Source: an uncultured Sphingomonadaceae bacterium | Lineage (GTDB): Bacteria > Pseudomonadota > Alphaproteobacteria > Sphingomonadales > Sphingomonadaceae | Direction of reading: 5' to 3' | DNA: 43,547 bases | Assembly (NCBI GenBank): GCA_946479505.1 | Contig: CAMLGC010000020.1 | Location: 1 to 43,547 of the forward strand | Shown: in pieces, positions 33,113 through 43,216 of the stretch | How positions within the stretch are numbered: the first letter of the stretch is position 1 | Layout of the letters: each line of letters opens with the position of its first letter | The notes under the pieces: generated by a model | What the model was told of the DNA's origin: nothing | Databases searched by the model: none | What the model saw: the letters and a program-made list of their open reading frames with translations, nothing else | Made by a program: the position numbers and the translations under genes

Positions 33113-34026
33113 ACGCCCGTGCATTGCCGAACGTCGGAGCGGCGTTTAAGATCGCGGGGATGATGCGTCTCATCGCCATGATCCTGCTCGGAATTTGCTC
33201 GGTTTCGGCGACCGCACAGGCCGGTCAGGGCGCCGATCACGCGCAAGGCGCACAGAGCGCCCCGGCGCCCTCGCACGACATCATTGTCCAGGCGCTTCGC
33301 GAGGAGCGGCACAACATCGCCGAGATACTCGTGCCGGTGCCGTCGATCGTCGGATTCGAGCGATTGGCGGAGCATTCGGGCTTTTTCGCGCATTGCGTCG
33401 CGCATCCCGATCTCGATCAGCTTCGGACGGTGATCGACGGTCGGCCCAATTCTCCGGAGAGCAAGCTGGCGCTCGATCATATCATTCGGTCGCATGCCGC
33501 CTGCTATCCGCAATATTCCCGGCCGCCGCCGCTCCCGCCCGCCCTCGGCGATTGCCATCCGCGCCGCGTCGAGGACACGTTCGACGACGCCTTCCCCCCG
33601 CTGCTCACCTGCGCCGCGCTCTACGATCGGGGGGCGCTGCTCGGCGCCGCGATCGAACGATATGCGCCCGATTTCTCGCTCGACCGAAGCGATGTCACCG
33701 ATGCCGCGGTGCAGGCCCGCCTCGATGCGCGCGAAATTCCGCGCAATCGTCTGCGCCTCGATTCCGACGGATTTTATTTCCGGGTCGCGATCTGCATGGT
33801 GCGACTCCAACCGGGTCTCGCGACGGCGCTGGTGCGCAATTACGGCGATCCGCAGTTTCAGGCCGAGATCGGCCAGTTGATCCTCGTTCGCGCCAAGGCA
33901 TGCCTGGGCAACCCGAAGCGGATCAAGGTCGAGCCGCGTCAGTTTGCGATCTACATCACCGATGCCGCCTATCGCTGGGAAGTCGCGGCGCGAGGGGCCG
34001 AGTCGCTGCTTCCGGCGACCGGATGA
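33109..34026 (+). CDS. Secreted six-cysteine protein of unknown function, first tandem copy
   Basis: I do not recognise this family. The 305-residue protein has a signal peptide core ([21 protein letters not shown]) after a 17-residue leader. GTG 33109 overlaps the ruvA stop by four bases and has AGGAAGG upstream; ATG 33160 is the alternative start. The mature protein has six cysteines (in AHC, AACYPQ, GDCHPR, LTCAAL, AICMVR, KACLGN). Conserved segments shared with the next gene include [28 protein letters not shown] and [19 protein letters not shown]. It is most likely periplasmic and disulfide-bonded. Its position within the ruvA-ruvB interval probably places it on the ruvA transcript; no functional link is implied. 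Confidence 0.75.
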   Translation: MNARALPNVGAAFKIAGMMRLIAMILLGICSVSATAQAGQGADHAQGAQSAPAPSHDIIVQALREERHNIAEILVPVPSIVGFERLAEHSGFFAHCVAHPDLDQLRTVIDGRPNSPESKLALDHIIRSHAACYPQYSRPPPLPPALGDCHPRRVEDTFDDAFPPLLTCAALYDRGALLGAAIERYAPDFSLDRSDVTDAAVQARLDAREIPRNRLRLDSDGFYFRVAICMVRLQPGLATALVRNYGDPQFQAEIGQLILVRAKACLGNPKRIKVEPRQFAIYITDAAYRWEVAARGAESLLPATG

Positions 34027-34934
34027 ACGCCATCGGTCTCGCCCGAGCTATGCAATCAAGCGACCGGCGCGCGCGGATCCTCGTGATGATCGTCGCCGCG
34101 CTGCTGGCGGTGCCGGCCACGGCGGGCCGTCCTCGCGCCGCGGCGCAGGCGCAACCGGCATCACAGGAGCGATCGGCGCCCCAGGAAGCGCCCTCGCGGG
34201 ACATCATCGTCCAGGCGCTCCGCCGCGAACACCGGAACATCGACGAGATGATCGCGCCGCTGCCGTCGGTCGTCGCCTTCAAGAAGGTGAGTGAATATTC
34301 GCAATTCTTCGCGCATTGCGTGAAGCATCCCCGCCTCGATCGGCTGCACGCGATCATCGACGGCGAGCCCAACACCCCCTCGTACAAGCTCGCACTCGAC
34401 AAGATCGTCCGCGCACATGCCGGCTGCTATCCGCAATTGCCGTGGCCGATACCGAATCCGCCCTTTTTTGGCGACTGCAATCCGCGCATCGTCGATCACG
34501 ATTGGGGGCGCACGACCTGCATGGCGGGCTACAATCGCGGCGCGCTGCTTCAGGCCGCGATCGATCGCTACGCGTCCGATTTTTCGCTGACCCGTGCGGA
34601 GGTGAACGATCCCGCCGTCCAGGCGCGCCTCGACGCACGCGAAATTCCGCGCAACCGCCACCGGCTCGATGCCGACCACTTCTATTTCGAGGTCGCGATC
34701 TGCATGGTCCGGCTCGAACCCGGGCTCGCGACGGAGCTCGTCCGCAGCTACGGCGATTCGCAATTCCAGTCGCAGATCGGCCAGCTCATTCTGCTGCGCG
34801 CCAGGAAATGCGTCGGCAACGCCGATCACATCAAGGTCGAGCCGCGCCAGTTCGCGATCTACATCACCGACGCCGCCTATCGCTGGGAAGTCGCCGCGCG
34901 CGGCGTCGACAGCCTGATCCCGGCGGCGGGGTGA
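34023..34934 (+). CDS. Secreted six-cysteine protein of unknown function, second tandem copy
   Basis: A paralogue of the preceding gene, 303 residues, overlapping it by four bases. The leader [20 protein letters not shown] precedes a hydrophobic core (VMIVAALLAVPATAG), giving a predicted signal peptide or N-terminal anchor. All six cysteines line up with those of the first copy (AHC, AGCYPQ, GDCNPR, TTCMAG, AICMVR, RKCVGN). The shared core runs from [19 protein letters not shown] to [18 protein letters not shown]. The copies match at well over half of aligned positions by eye, most strongly in the C-terminal half, and differ most in the leader and the middle proline-rich loop. The function is unknown. 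Confidence 0.75.
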   Translation: MNAIGLARAMQSSDRRARILVMIVAALLAVPATAGRPRAAAQAQPASQERSAPQEAPSRDIIVQALRREHRNIDEMIAPLPSVVAFKKVSEYSQFFAHCVKHPRLDRLHAIIDGEPNTPSYKLALDKIVRAHAGCYPQLPWPIPNPPFFGDCNPRIVDHDWGRTTCMAGYNRGALLQAAIDRYASDFSLTRAEVNDPAVQARLDAREIPRNRHRLDADHFYFEVAICMVRLEPGLATELVRSYGDSQFQSQIGQLILLRARKCVGNADHIKVEPRQFAIYITDAAYRWEVAARGVDSLIPAAG

Positions 34935-34950
34935 GCGGCTCCCCGTCCGC

Positions 34951-35058
34951 CGTCACCCTGAACTTGTTTCAGGGTCCAATTCGGCTCTCGCGATGCGCTT
35001 CGCAGCAAAGGGCGACGCCTGTTCACCTTTGGATGCTGAAACGAGTTGAGCATGACGG
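34951..35058. repeat. Imperfect inverted repeat upstream of ruvB
   Basis: CGTCACCCTGAACTTGTTTC at 34951 and the complement-like arm ending GAGTTGAGCATGACGG at 35058 form a long imperfect inverted repeat with compensating changes (CCCTGAAC/TTTCAGGG and GCTGAAAC/GTTGAGC). This is the type commonly dispersed between genes in sphingomonads. It occupies most of the gap between the second paralogue and ruvB. Confidence 0.75.
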
Positions 35059-35070
35059 TAAGGGGCGGGC

Positions 35071-36105
35071 GTGACCGACACCGATCGCCTCCTCACCGCG
35101 CAGCGCAAGCCCGATGACGTCGACGCCGCGCTCCGCCCCAAGAGCCTCGACGAGTTCGTCGGGCAGAAGGCCGCGCGCGAGAATCTGCGGGTGTTCCTCC
35201 AAGCCGCGAAGGCGCGCGGCGAGGCGCTCGATCACGTGCTCTTCTTCGGCCCGCCGGGGCTCGGCAAGACGACGCTCGCGCAGATCATCGCGCGCGAGAT
35301 GGGGGTGGGCTTCCGCGCCACCTCGGGGCCGGTCATCGCCAAGTCGGGCGATCTCGCGGCGTTGCTCACCAATCTCGAGGACGGCGACGTCCTCTTCATC
35401 GACGAGATCCACCGCCTCGCGCCCGCGGTCGAGGAGGTGCTCTACCCCGCGATGGAGGACCGCGCGCTCGATCTGATGATCGGCGAGGGTCCCTCGGCGC
35501 GCTCGGTGCGGATCGACCTGCCGCGCTTCACGCTCGTCGGCGCCACCACGCGCCAGGGCTTGCTGACGACGCCCTTGCGCGACCGCTTCGGCATCCCGGT
35601 GCGCCTCACCTTCTACACCGTCGACGAGCTCGAACGCGTCGTCACCCGCGCCGCCGCGCTCCTCGATCTTCACGTCGCCCCCGACGGCGCACGGGAGATC
35701 GCCCGCCGCGCGCGCGGCACCCCGCGCATTTCGGGCCGCCTGCTTCGCCGCGTGCGCGATTTCGCCAATGTCGCGGGCGTCGAGAGCGTCGATGCGAAGA
35801 CCGCCGACGCCGCGCTCACCCGTCTCGAAGTCGACTCCCTCGGCCTCGACGCGATGGACCGCCGCTATCTCACGATGATCGCCGACATCTATCGCGGCGG
35901 TCCGGTCGGCGTCGAGACGCTCGCCGCCGGCCTCTCCGAGCCGCGCGACACGATCGAGGAGGTGATCGAGCCCTATCTGATCCAGCTCGGCCTCGTCGCC
36001 CGCACCGCGCGCGGCCGCTGCCTCAACCCCGCCGGGTGGAAGCACCTCGGCCTCAATCCGCCCGCGGGCAGCCAGAACGGCCTGTTCGATCAGCCGATGA
36101 AGTAA
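35071..36105 (+). CDS. ruvB: Holliday junction branch migration ATPase RuvB
   Basis: A 344-residue AAA+ motor. [20 protein letters not shown] opens the family domain. Walker A is [12 protein letters not shown] (residues 60-71), Walker B is [10 protein letters not shown], and sensor 1 is [20 protein letters not shown]. The C-terminal winged helix is [20 protein letters not shown] through [19 protein letters not shown]. It starts with GTG 35071 after AAGGGGC. It is separated from ruvA by two paralogous genes and an inverted repeat. Its last 16 bases overlap the convergent ABC permease gene. Confidence 0.97.
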   Translation: MTDTDRLLTAQRKPDDVDAALRPKSLDEFVGQKAARENLRVFLQAAKARGEALDHVLFFGPPGLGKTTLAQIIAREMGVGFRATSGPVIAKSGDLAALLTNLEDGDVLFIDEIHRLAPAVEEVLYPAMEDRALDLMIGEGPSARSVRIDLPRFTLVGATTRQGLLTTPLRDRFGIPVRLTFYTVDELERVVTRAAALLDLHVAPDGAREIARRARGTPRISGRLLRRVRDFANVAGVESVDAKTADAALTRLEVDSLGLDAMDRRYLTMIADIYRGGPVGVETLAAGLSEPRDTIEEVIEPYLIQLGLVARTARGRCLNPAGWKHLGLNPPAGSQNGLFDQPMK

Positions 36106-37528
36106 ACGGCGAGTCCGGCGAGTCCGCCGAACACGATCGTGATCGCGAAGGTGAGCAGCCCGACGACGATCGAGCCCGACCGCCGCCGCGCGAAGGTCTT
36201 GCGCGGCATCGGCTTGCCGAGCTTGAGCTCGAGCAGCCCAGCCAATGCTCCGCCCAGCGCGGTGAGGGCGAGTGTCACGATCGCGCCGAGCGGGCTTTCG
36301 GTCGCGATCGCGATCGGCAGCAGGACGGCGAGCGGAGCCGCCATGCCAAGCGCGGTCAGCAGCTTGATCCGGTCGACCGCCGCTTTTTCGACCGGCGCGA
36401 CCTTGATGAGGTCGGGGGCGTCCTCGGCGGCGATCGTCAACCACGCGAAGCTGCCGACGAGCTGCCCCGCAATCACGACGCTGAGGACCGCCAGCGACGG
36501 CGCGATCGGCAGCTTATGGTCGCCCTGGAGCGCCACGAGCATGAGCGGCGCGAGATAGACGAGCCGCAGCACGATCTGGAACGCGATCGCGGGGTCGCGC
36601 GCAAGCAGCAGCCATTCCTTGCGGAACAGGGCGGCAAAGAGCCCGCTGCGGAAATGCCGCCCGATCGCCTTGCCCGAGGCCGTGATGCGCGACAGGTGCT
36701 TGCCCGCGTCCTGGAACCCGCTCAGGAACAGCCGCCGGAAGACGATCCCCGTCACGACGAACAGCACGATTGCCCCGCCGAGCACCACCGTCAGCGCCAC
36801 CGGATCCCCGAACGCCGCGCGCCCCGGCCACGAGCCGAGCCCATGCGTCGCGAAGCCGCCCCGCTGCATTCGCTCGAACAGCAGCATCAGCCCCGATTGG
36901 CGCCGCGCCTCGTCGTGCGAAAGCACCTGCGACAACAGGAACATCGCGCCGCCCAGGATCGCCGCGGCGATCTGCCCCACGGTGCGCGCCGTCCGCGGCC
37001 CCGCGATCCGGGCGAGCACCAGCGTGATCGCAAGGCCGATGCACGCCGCCACCAGCGCGAGCGCGATCAGCACCACCGGCACACCGAACAGCCCCGGGTG
37101 GTTGACCGCCGCGATCGGGATCACGAACGGCAGCAGCAGGAAGGCGTAGGACAGCACGATCGTGCCTGCGATCCCGCACAATTTGGCGAGCAGCACCACC
37201 GTCGGATCGATCGGCGCGGTGAAGAGCAGGTCGAGATCGGCGCGCTCGTATAGCGTGCGCTGGCTCCCGATCATCGCCTGCGTCGTCATGAACGAGAGCA
37301 GCCCGATCGCGGCCGTCAGCACGATCGCCAGCGCCAGCGGGCTCGTCGCGATCGGCACGTCGCGAAGCCCCTCCGCCGCGAGACACCCGGCCGCCACGAG
37401 CGCCGCAAGCACGATCAGCCCGATGATCCTGGTCCGAAGCGGCTTCTTGCCGGTCCGCACGCCGACCCGCAGTTCGTGGAAGAACAGCCAGCCGAACGAT
37501 CCCGCCGGGAAGCGCCGCATCGCCCAGT

Positions 37529-37532
<4 letters not shown>
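36090..37532 (-). CDS. ABC transporter permease (exporter type)
   Basis: A 480-residue inner-membrane protein with about ten to twelve hydrophobic segments, for example [40 protein letters not shown] and [39 protein letters not shown] resembles the N-terminal part of ABC-2-like exporter permeases. The ATG at 37532 overlaps the stop of the ATPase gene by four bases, so the two form one exporter. The substrate is unknown. The 3' end overlaps ruvB (convergent) by 16 bases. An alternative in-frame start much further upstream would overlap the ATPase and is rejected. Confidence 0.85.
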
Positions 37533-38278
<746 letters not shown>

Positions 38279-38377
38279 GGGTGGTTTGTCGGGGTAAGAC
38301 GCTCCGGCGTCAATCGGGATCGCGGTTGGAGCGCTTTCCTTGCCTCCGCGGGGGCCGGGCCGCTAGAGCCGGGCGCG

Positions 38378-38842
38378 ATGGCTTCGTCTCCCGCCGACCT
38401 CCCGCCCCAAGGCCGCTTCGTCGACCGCGCGCACCATTTCGGGTGCCGCGTCTATTTCGAGGACACCGATCTTTCCGGCGTCGTCTATCACGCTAACTAT
38501 CTGCGCTTCATGGAGCGCGCGCGCAGCGACATGCTACGGATCGCCGGGATCGACCAGCGCGCGGCGTGGGAAGCCGGACAAGGCACATATGCGATCAGCG
38601 ATTGCGCGATCCGTTTCCGCGCTCCCGCCCGGCTCGATGATGCGCTCGTCGTGGTCACTCGGCTGGTCTCGCTAAGAGCGGCTTCCTGCCGCATTCATCA
38701 GCGAGTAATGCGCGATACCCTGATACTGACCGACGCATCGGTGGTTGCGGCGTTCGTCGCGCCCTCGGGTCGGCCCGCCCGGCAACCCAAAGCATGGCTC
38801 GACGTTTTCGAGGGCCTGATCGCACCAGAGGAAGACCATTGA
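38378..38842 (+). CDS. ybgC: Tol-Pal-associated acyl-CoA thioesterase YbgC
   Basis: A 154-residue hot-dog-fold thioesterase. The catalytic segment is RVYFEDTDLSGVVYHANYLR with FMERARSDML; Asp31 sits in the position of the nucleophile/general base of this family. ISDCAIRFRAPARLDDALVV is the usual second strand. In other bacteria YbgC hydrolyses acyl-CoAs at the membrane and is co-transcribed with tolQ. ATG 38378 gives a short N-terminal extension before the conserved domain. Its stop overlaps the tolQ start by four bases. Confidence 0.93.
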   Translation: MASSPADLPPQGRFVDRAHHFGCRVYFEDTDLSGVVYHANYLRFMERARSDMLRIAGIDQRAAWEAGQGTYAISDCAIRFRAPARLDDALVVVTRLVSLRAASCRIHQRVMRDTLILTDASVVAAFVAPSGRPARQPKAWLDVFEGLIAPEEDH

Positions 38843-39531
38843 ACCCGTTCTTCAACACCGACGCCACCTCGCTATCGCCGATCGCGCTCTTCATCCAGGC
38901 CGACTGGGTGGTAAAGATCGTCATGTTCGGCCTGCTCCTCGCCAGCATCTGGGTGTGGGCGATCATCTTCGGCTTCGGCCGCCGCATCGGCCGGCTGCGC
39001 CGTGCCAGCGAGAAGTTCGAGAGTGATTTCTGGAAGGCCGACGACGTCGACGCCTTCCACCGGCTGCACAAGGACAACGACCTGCCGATCGCCCGCGTCT
39101 TCGCCGCAGGCGTCGCCGAGTGGCGCCGCTCGACCGCGGGCAAGACGGTCGATCGCGCCGGCACCCGCGAACGGCTGGCAACCGCGATGGGCGCGGCGAT
39201 CGCGACCGAAATCGATCGGCTCTCCGATCGGCTCAACGTGCTCGCCACCGTCGGCTCGGTCGCGCCGTTCGTTGGGCTGTTCGGCACCGTGTGGGGGATC
39301 ATGCGCAGCTTCACCGGCATCGCCGAGCAGCAATCGTCGAGCCTGGCGGTGGTCGCCCCCGGCATTGCCGAGGCGCTGTTCGCAACCGCGATCGGGCTGT
39401 TTGCCGCGATCCCCGCGGTGATCGCCTACAACCGCTTCAGCCACGGTATCAACCGCATCGAAGCCCGCCTCAACCGCTTCGCCGACGGCTTCCACACCAC
39501 GCTCAGCCGGCAATTGGAGGGGCAGGCGTGA
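38839..39531 (+). CDS. tolQ: Tol-Pal system inner-membrane protein TolQ
   Basis: A 230-residue proton-channel subunit of the MotA/TolQ/ExbB family. Membrane helices are VVKIVMFGLLLASIWVWAII, LATVGSVAPFVGLFGTVWGI and ALFATAIGLFAAIPAVIAYN. The start is a TTG at 38839 overlapping the ybgC stop (TTGA), with AGAGGAAG six bases upstream; no ATG fits the conserved N-terminus. It is separated from tolR by 204 bp of repeats, whereas tolQ and tolR are usually adjacent. Confidence 0.95.
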   Translation: MNPFFNTDATSLSPIALFIQADWVVKIVMFGLLLASIWVWAIIFGFGRRIGRLRRASEKFESDFWKADDVDAFHRLHKDNDLPIARVFAAGVAEWRRSTAGKTVDRAGTRERLATAMGAAIATEIDRLSDRLNVLATVGSVAPFVGLFGTVWGIMRSFTGIAEQQSSSLAVVAPGIAEALFATAIGLFAAIPAVIAYNRFSHGINRIEARLNRFADGFHTTLSRQLEGQA

Positions 39532-39544
39532 GGGGAATGCCACA

Positions 39545-39729
39545 AAACCGCCCCCGTAGGGGGAGGGGGACCGCGCCGCGTCAGCGGCGTGGTGGAGGGG
39601 TGTCCCCGCTGATGATTACACCCCTCCGTCAGCACGTCGCGCTGCCACAGCATCGTGTTGGGCACGCCTCGCGCGCCCAAGGATCGTCCGGGGGACGATC
39701 GGACCCGATGCTCCTTACAGGGGAGGAGT
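39545..39729. repeat. Composite repeat block between tolQ and tolR
   Basis: The outer part (CCCCCGTAGGGGGAGGGGGA and ACCCCTCCGTCAGCACGTCG) is the type of repeat found between genes in sphingomonads. Within it, 39649-39712 forms a three-way fold: AGCATCG (39649-39655) with CGATGCT (39706-39712), TTGGGC (39658-39663) with GCCCAA (39675-39680), and GATCGTCC (39682-39689) with GGACGATC (39693-39700). No coding sequence is supported here. Confidence 0.8.
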
Positions 39730-39735
39730 GCTGAC

Positions 39736-40173
39736 ATGGCCATGAACCTCCCTTCCCAACGCGGCCACGGGCGGCGCGCGCCGATGGCGGAAATCAACGT
39801 CACCCCTCTGGTCGACGTGATGCTCGTGCTGCTCATCATCTTCATGGTGACGGCGCCGTTGCTTACCGCGGGTGTGCCGGTCAACCTGCCCGACAGCCGC
39901 GCCAACCCGCTCGATCAGGACCAGAAACCGGTCCAGATTTCGATCGACAAGAGCGGCCGCATCTTCATCGACGATGCCGAGATCGCGCCTCAGACGCTGC
40001 CAGACCGGCTTGCGCAGATCGCCGCGCCCGCCGCGCTCGGCGAGCCACGGCAGGTCTTCCTGCGCGCCGATCGTGCGCTCGATTACGGCCGCGTGATGCG
40101 CGTGATGGGCGAATTGAACCATGCGGGGCTCAACCGCGTCGCGCTCGTCACCACCGGCGACGAAGGCCAGTAA
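39736..40173 (+). CDS. tolR: Tol-Pal system inner-membrane protein TolR
   Basis: A 145-residue ExbD/TolR-family subunit. The N-terminal membrane helix is NVTPLVDVMLVLLIIFMVTA; Asp27 is the essential proton-binding residue. The periplasmic part has VNLPDSRANPL and the typical VFLRADRALDYGRVMRVMGE. GGGAGGAG lies seven bases ahead of ATG 39736. Its stop overlaps the tolA start (TAATG). Confidence 0.95.
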   Translation: MAMNLPSQRGHGRRAPMAEINVTPLVDVMLVLLIIFMVTAPLLTAGVPVNLPDSRANPLDQDQKPVQISIDKSGRIFIDDAEIAPQTLPDRLAQIAAPAALGEPRQVFLRADRALDYGRVMRVMGELNHAGLNRVALVTTGDEGQ

Positions 40174-41060
40174 TGCCCATGGATCGGGCCGAAAAGACCG
40201 GACTCGGCATCGCGGTTGCGGGCCATGTCGTCCTATTCGGCCTGCTCTCGGTGGGCTTTCTCGCCACGCCCAATCCAATGAAACTCGCCTCCTCGCCGAT
40301 GGAGGTAGCGATCACCGACGATGTCGGCCTCGTCTCGACGGCGCCGTCGATCACCCCGCCCGCACAATCGGTTGCCCCTGATCTCGGTCCGCCCGAGGAT
40401 GCCGCCCCGCCCGCGCTCGCCGATGCCGCACCGCTGCCGCTCCCGCCGACGCCGCAGCCCGACGCGGCCCCGCCGCCGCGTCCGTCCGAGGTCGCCAAGC
40501 CCCAGCCGCGCAAGCCCACGCCGCAAAAGCCCGACCGCGCGGAGCGCACCCCGCCCAAGCGCGAGGCGTCGCCCAAGCCCAAGGCCGAACCCGAAAAGGC
40601 GAAATCGACGGGCAGCGACCGCAGCTCCGAACGCGAGCGCCCACGTGGCTCGCGCCTGGGCGACGATTTCCTCAAAGGAATCACCGACCAGGTCTCCGAG
40701 AGCAAATCGCAGACCCCCAGCGCCGCCAAGATCAGCCCGCAGGTGCTCGCAGGATTGGAAGCCGCGATCCGCCGCCAAATCCAGCCCTGCGCCGACCGCC
40801 AGGTCAATCCCGGCCCCGGCGCCAACGAGATCGTCACCGTGCTCAACCTGCGCCTCAACCGCGACGGCACGCTGTCGCGCCCGCCGCACGTCGTGCGGCA
40901 GGAGGGCGTGAACGACGGCAACAGCCGCTACAGTCGCCGTGTGATCGATCTGGGGATTGCCGCGTTCAAGGGCTGCGCGCCACTCAAGCTTCCGCAGGAA
41001 TATTACCAGACGTCGAACGGCGGCTGGAGCAACATCAATTATCACTGGCAGCTCCGCTGA
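40173..41060 (+). CDS. tolA: Tol-Pal system protein TolA
   Basis: A 295-residue protein spanning the periplasm. One N-terminal membrane helix ([20 protein letters not shown]) is followed by a Pro/Ala/Lys-rich extended region (residues about 60-155, for example [20 protein letters not shown]) and a globular C-terminal TonB-like domain ([33 protein letters not shown]). Its low-complexity linker is rich in proline, unlike the Ala/Lys helix of E. coli TolA. It links TolQR to Pal and TolB. ATG 40173 overlaps tolR; ATG 40179 is an alternative. Confidence 0.92.
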   Translation: MPMDRAEKTGLGIAVAGHVVLFGLLSVGFLATPNPMKLASSPMEVAITDDVGLVSTAPSITPPAQSVAPDLGPPEDAAPPALADAAPLPLPPTPQPDAAPPPRPSEVAKPQPRKPTPQKPDRAERTPPKREASPKPKAEPEKAKSTGSDRSSERERPRGSRLGDDFLKGITDQVSESKSQTPSAAKISPQVLAGLEAAIRRQIQPCADRQVNPGPGANEIVTVLNLRLNRDGTLSRPPHVVRQEGVNDGNSRYSRRVIDLGIAAFKGCAPLKLPQEYYQTSNGGWSNINYHWQLR

Positions 41061-41071
41061 GGAGGGGAGAA

Positions 41072-42460
41072 ATGATGGTTCGGTTCCGTATCCCGCGCCT
41101 GCTGGGCGCCGCGTTCGCCGCGTTGGTCGCAATTCCTGCGGCCGCACAGGACGTTACACCACCGCCGATCGAGGCGCCTCAGCAGCAGCAGGGCGGCGCT
41201 CCGCTGGAAGTGAGCGTCACCGGCGGCATCTCCGCCCCCATGCCGATCGCGATTCCCGCCATGCCGACTCCGCAGGTCACCGGCACCGCTGCGGGCAGCA
41301 CCGACGTGCTCGGGCAGAAACTTTCCGACGTCATCTCGAACGACCTCAAGAATTCCGGCCTGTTTTCGCCAGTTGGCCGCAATGCGCTGCGCCCGATCAC
41401 CTTCCCCGAAGTGACCGCGCCCGAGTTCAACTATTGGGGCGGCACGGGCGCGCAGGCGCTGGTGCAGGGCTATATCCGCGCCAATGGCGACGGCACGCTC
41501 ACCGTCGGCTGCTATCTCTACGACGTCTTCGCGCGCACCGAATTGACGCGCCAGGGCTTCGTCGTCTCGCCCGCCGACTGGCGCCGCGCCGCGCACAAAT
41601 GCGCCGACATGGTCTATACGCGGCTCACCGGCGAAGGCCCCTATTTCGACAGTCGCGTCGTCTATGTGTCGGAGACCGGCCCCAAGGCGAACCGTATCAA
41701 GCGGCTCGCGATCATGGACCAGGACGGCGCCAACCACCGCTTCCTCACCAACGGCCAGTCGATCGTGCTGACGCCGCGCTTCGCGCCCAACCAGCAGTCG
41801 ATCGTCTATATGAGCTTCGCGGACAAAAGGCAGTCGATCTACGTCTATGACATCGGATCGGGTCGGCAGCGGCTCGTGGTGTCGAGCCCCAACCTCACCT
41901 TCGCGCCGCGCTTCTCGCCCGATGGCCGCTACATCCTCTTCTCGATGGCGGTCGCGGGGAACACCGACATCTACCGCGTCTCCGCCTCTGGCGGCAGCCC
42001 GCAGCGGCTGACGACCTCGCCCGGCATCGACACCGGCGGCAGCTATTCGCCCGACGGCAGCCGGATCGTCTTCGAAAGCGATCGTTCGGGCGGGCAGCAG
42101 CTCTATGTGATGGCCGCGGGCGGCGGCAACGAGCACCGGATCAGCTTCGGCGGCGGCCGCTATGCGACCCCGGTGTGGAGCCCGCGGGGCGACCTGATCG
42201 CCTTCACCAAATTGGGCGGCACGTTCCGGATCGGCGTCATGTCGCCCTCTGGCGGCGGCGAGAAGATCCTGACCGACGGCTGGCAGGACGAAGGCCCCAC
42301 CTGGGCGCCCAACGGCCGCGTGCTGATGTTCTTCCGCACCAGCCAGGGCGGTCGCGGTACTTCCGACCTCTGGTCGGTCGACCTGACCGGCGTCAATGAG
42401 CGCAAGGTCCCGACCCCGCTCGACGGTTCGGATCCCGCTTGGGGACCCTTACGCCCCTGA
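41072..42460 (+). CDS. tolB: Tol-Pal system beta-propeller protein TolB
   Basis: A 462-residue periplasmic protein with a signal peptide ([17 protein letters not shown]) then a Gln-rich linker and the TolB N-terminal domain. The six-bladed WD40-like beta-propeller shows repeated [32 protein letters not shown] and [15 protein letters not shown] motifs. It begins 11 bp after tolA with GAGGGGAG upstream. TolB interacts with Pal and TolA. Confidence 0.96.
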   Translation: MMVRFRIPRLLGAAFAALVAIPAAAQDVTPPPIEAPQQQQGGAPLEVSVTGGISAPMPIAIPAMPTPQVTGTAAGSTDVLGQKLSDVISNDLKNSGLFSPVGRNALRPITFPEVTAPEFNYWGGTGAQALVQGYIRANGDGTLTVGCYLYDVFARTELTRQGFVVSPADWRRAAHKCADMVYTRLTGEGPYFDSRVVYVSETGPKANRIKRLAIMDQDGANHRFLTNGQSIVLTPRFAPNQQSIVYMSFADKRQSIYVYDIGSGRQRLVVSSPNLTFAPRFSPDGRYILFSMAVAGNTDIYRVSASGGSPQRLTTSPGIDTGGSYSPDGSRIVFESDRSGGQQLYVMAAGGGNEHRISFGGGRYATPVWSPRGDLIAFTKLGGTFRIGVMSPSGGGEKILTDGWQDEGPTWAPNGRVLMFFRTSQGGRGTSDLWSVDLTGVNERKVPTPLDGSDPAWGPLRP

Positions 42461-42490
42461 TGCGTTGACACGACGCTGCTGAAAGACGAA

Positions 42491-42513
42491 GCCCCTGAGA
42501 GCGGAGCAGGGGC
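42491..42513 (+). terminator. Hairpin between tolB and pal (attenuator-like)
   Basis: GCCCCTG at 42491-42497 and CAGGGGC at 42507-42513 form a perfect 7-bp stem with a nine-base loop. No T-tract follows. It may tune read-through into pal or be a processing site. Confidence 0.35.
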
Positions 42514-42541
42514 GTAACGACCACGATCGAGGAGAATCGAC

Positions 42542-43066
42542 ATGGCCAGACTGACGACCACGCTCATTTGCGGCGCCGCGCTTATCGCGGTTGCCGGTTG
42601 TTCCAAGAAGCGCCCCGAAACGCTGCCTCCCGCGCCCAGCGAGACGCCGCCGCCGGTGACGCAGCCGACCACGCCCACCGGCAATGTCGGCAATCAGGTC
42701 GTACCGGGCTCGGCCGCCGACTTCCAGCAGTCGGTCACGGCCGATACGGTTCATTTCGACACCGACCAGTACAATATCGACCCGCAGGCGCAGGCGATCC
42801 TCGACAGCCAGGCAGCCTGGCTCAACAAATATCCCAATGTGCGCGTCACGATCGAGGGCCATTGCGACGAGCGCGGCACGCGCGAGTACAACCTCGCGCT
42901 CGGCGAGCGTCGCGCCAACGCGACCAAGAACTATCTCGCCTCGCGCGGCGTCGATGCGTCGCGGATGACGACGATCAGCTACGGCAAGGAACGCCCGGTC
43001 GCGCTCGGCTCCGATCCGGCGAGCTGGGCCCAGAACCGCCGCGCGGTCACCGTCGTGCTCGGCTGA
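42542..43066 (+). CDS. pal: Peptidoglycan-associated lipoprotein Pal
   Basis: A 174-residue outer-membrane lipoprotein. The lipobox LIAVAGC places the lipidated Cys at residue 20. A Pro/Thr-rich linker (ETLPPAPSETPPPVTQPTTP) precedes the OmpA-like domain: TVHFDTDQYNIDPQAQAILD, VRVTIEGHCDERGTREYNLA, LGERRANATKNYLASRGVDA and AQNRRAVTVVL. CGAGGAGAA lies upstream of the ATG. It is the last gene of the Tol-Pal unit and is followed by a strong terminator. Confidence 0.97.
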   Translation: MARLTTTLICGAALIAVAGCSKKRPETLPPAPSETPPPVTQPTTPTGNVGNQVVPGSAADFQQSVTADTVHFDTDQYNIDPQAQAILDSQAAWLNKYPNVRVTIEGHCDERGTREYNLALGERRANATKNYLASRGVDASRMTTISYGKERPVALGSDPASWAQNRRAVTVVLG

Positions 43067-43103
43067 CCGACACCCCCTTTCGGACGCACGAGTCCCCAGA
43101 GGG

Positions 43104-43137
43104 CGCCGCCGAAACCACACGGTTTCGGCGGCGTTTT
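43104..43137 (+). terminator. Rho-independent terminator after pal
   Basis: A 13-bp perfect stem (CGCCGCCGAAACC at 43104-43116 with GGTTTCGGCGGCG at 43121-43133), a four-base ACAC loop and a TTTT run at 43134-43137. It lies 38 bp after the pal stop. Confidence 0.9.
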
Positions 43138-43156
43138 CGTGCGTGCGCGATTCCGC

Positions 43157-43193
43157 TTGTCCTGATCGTCGAACCGATATAATTATGATATCG
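43157..43193 (+). promoter_or_regulatory. Possible promoter of the SPFH-domain gene
   Basis: TTGTCC (43157-43162) and TATAAT (43178-43183) are separated by 15 bases, somewhat short for sigma-70. CGATAT (43175-43180) and ATATCG (43188-43193) form a 6-bp inverted repeat across the -10 region. This AT-rich patch stands out in a GC-rich context. Confidence 0.4.
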
Positions 43194-43216
43194 CATTTTG
43201 AACAAGGATGACGATC

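Noticed and set aside
36036..37253. Plus-strand frame opposite the ABC permease
   Set aside because: Shadow; Arg/Asp/His-rich and overlaps the real membrane protein.
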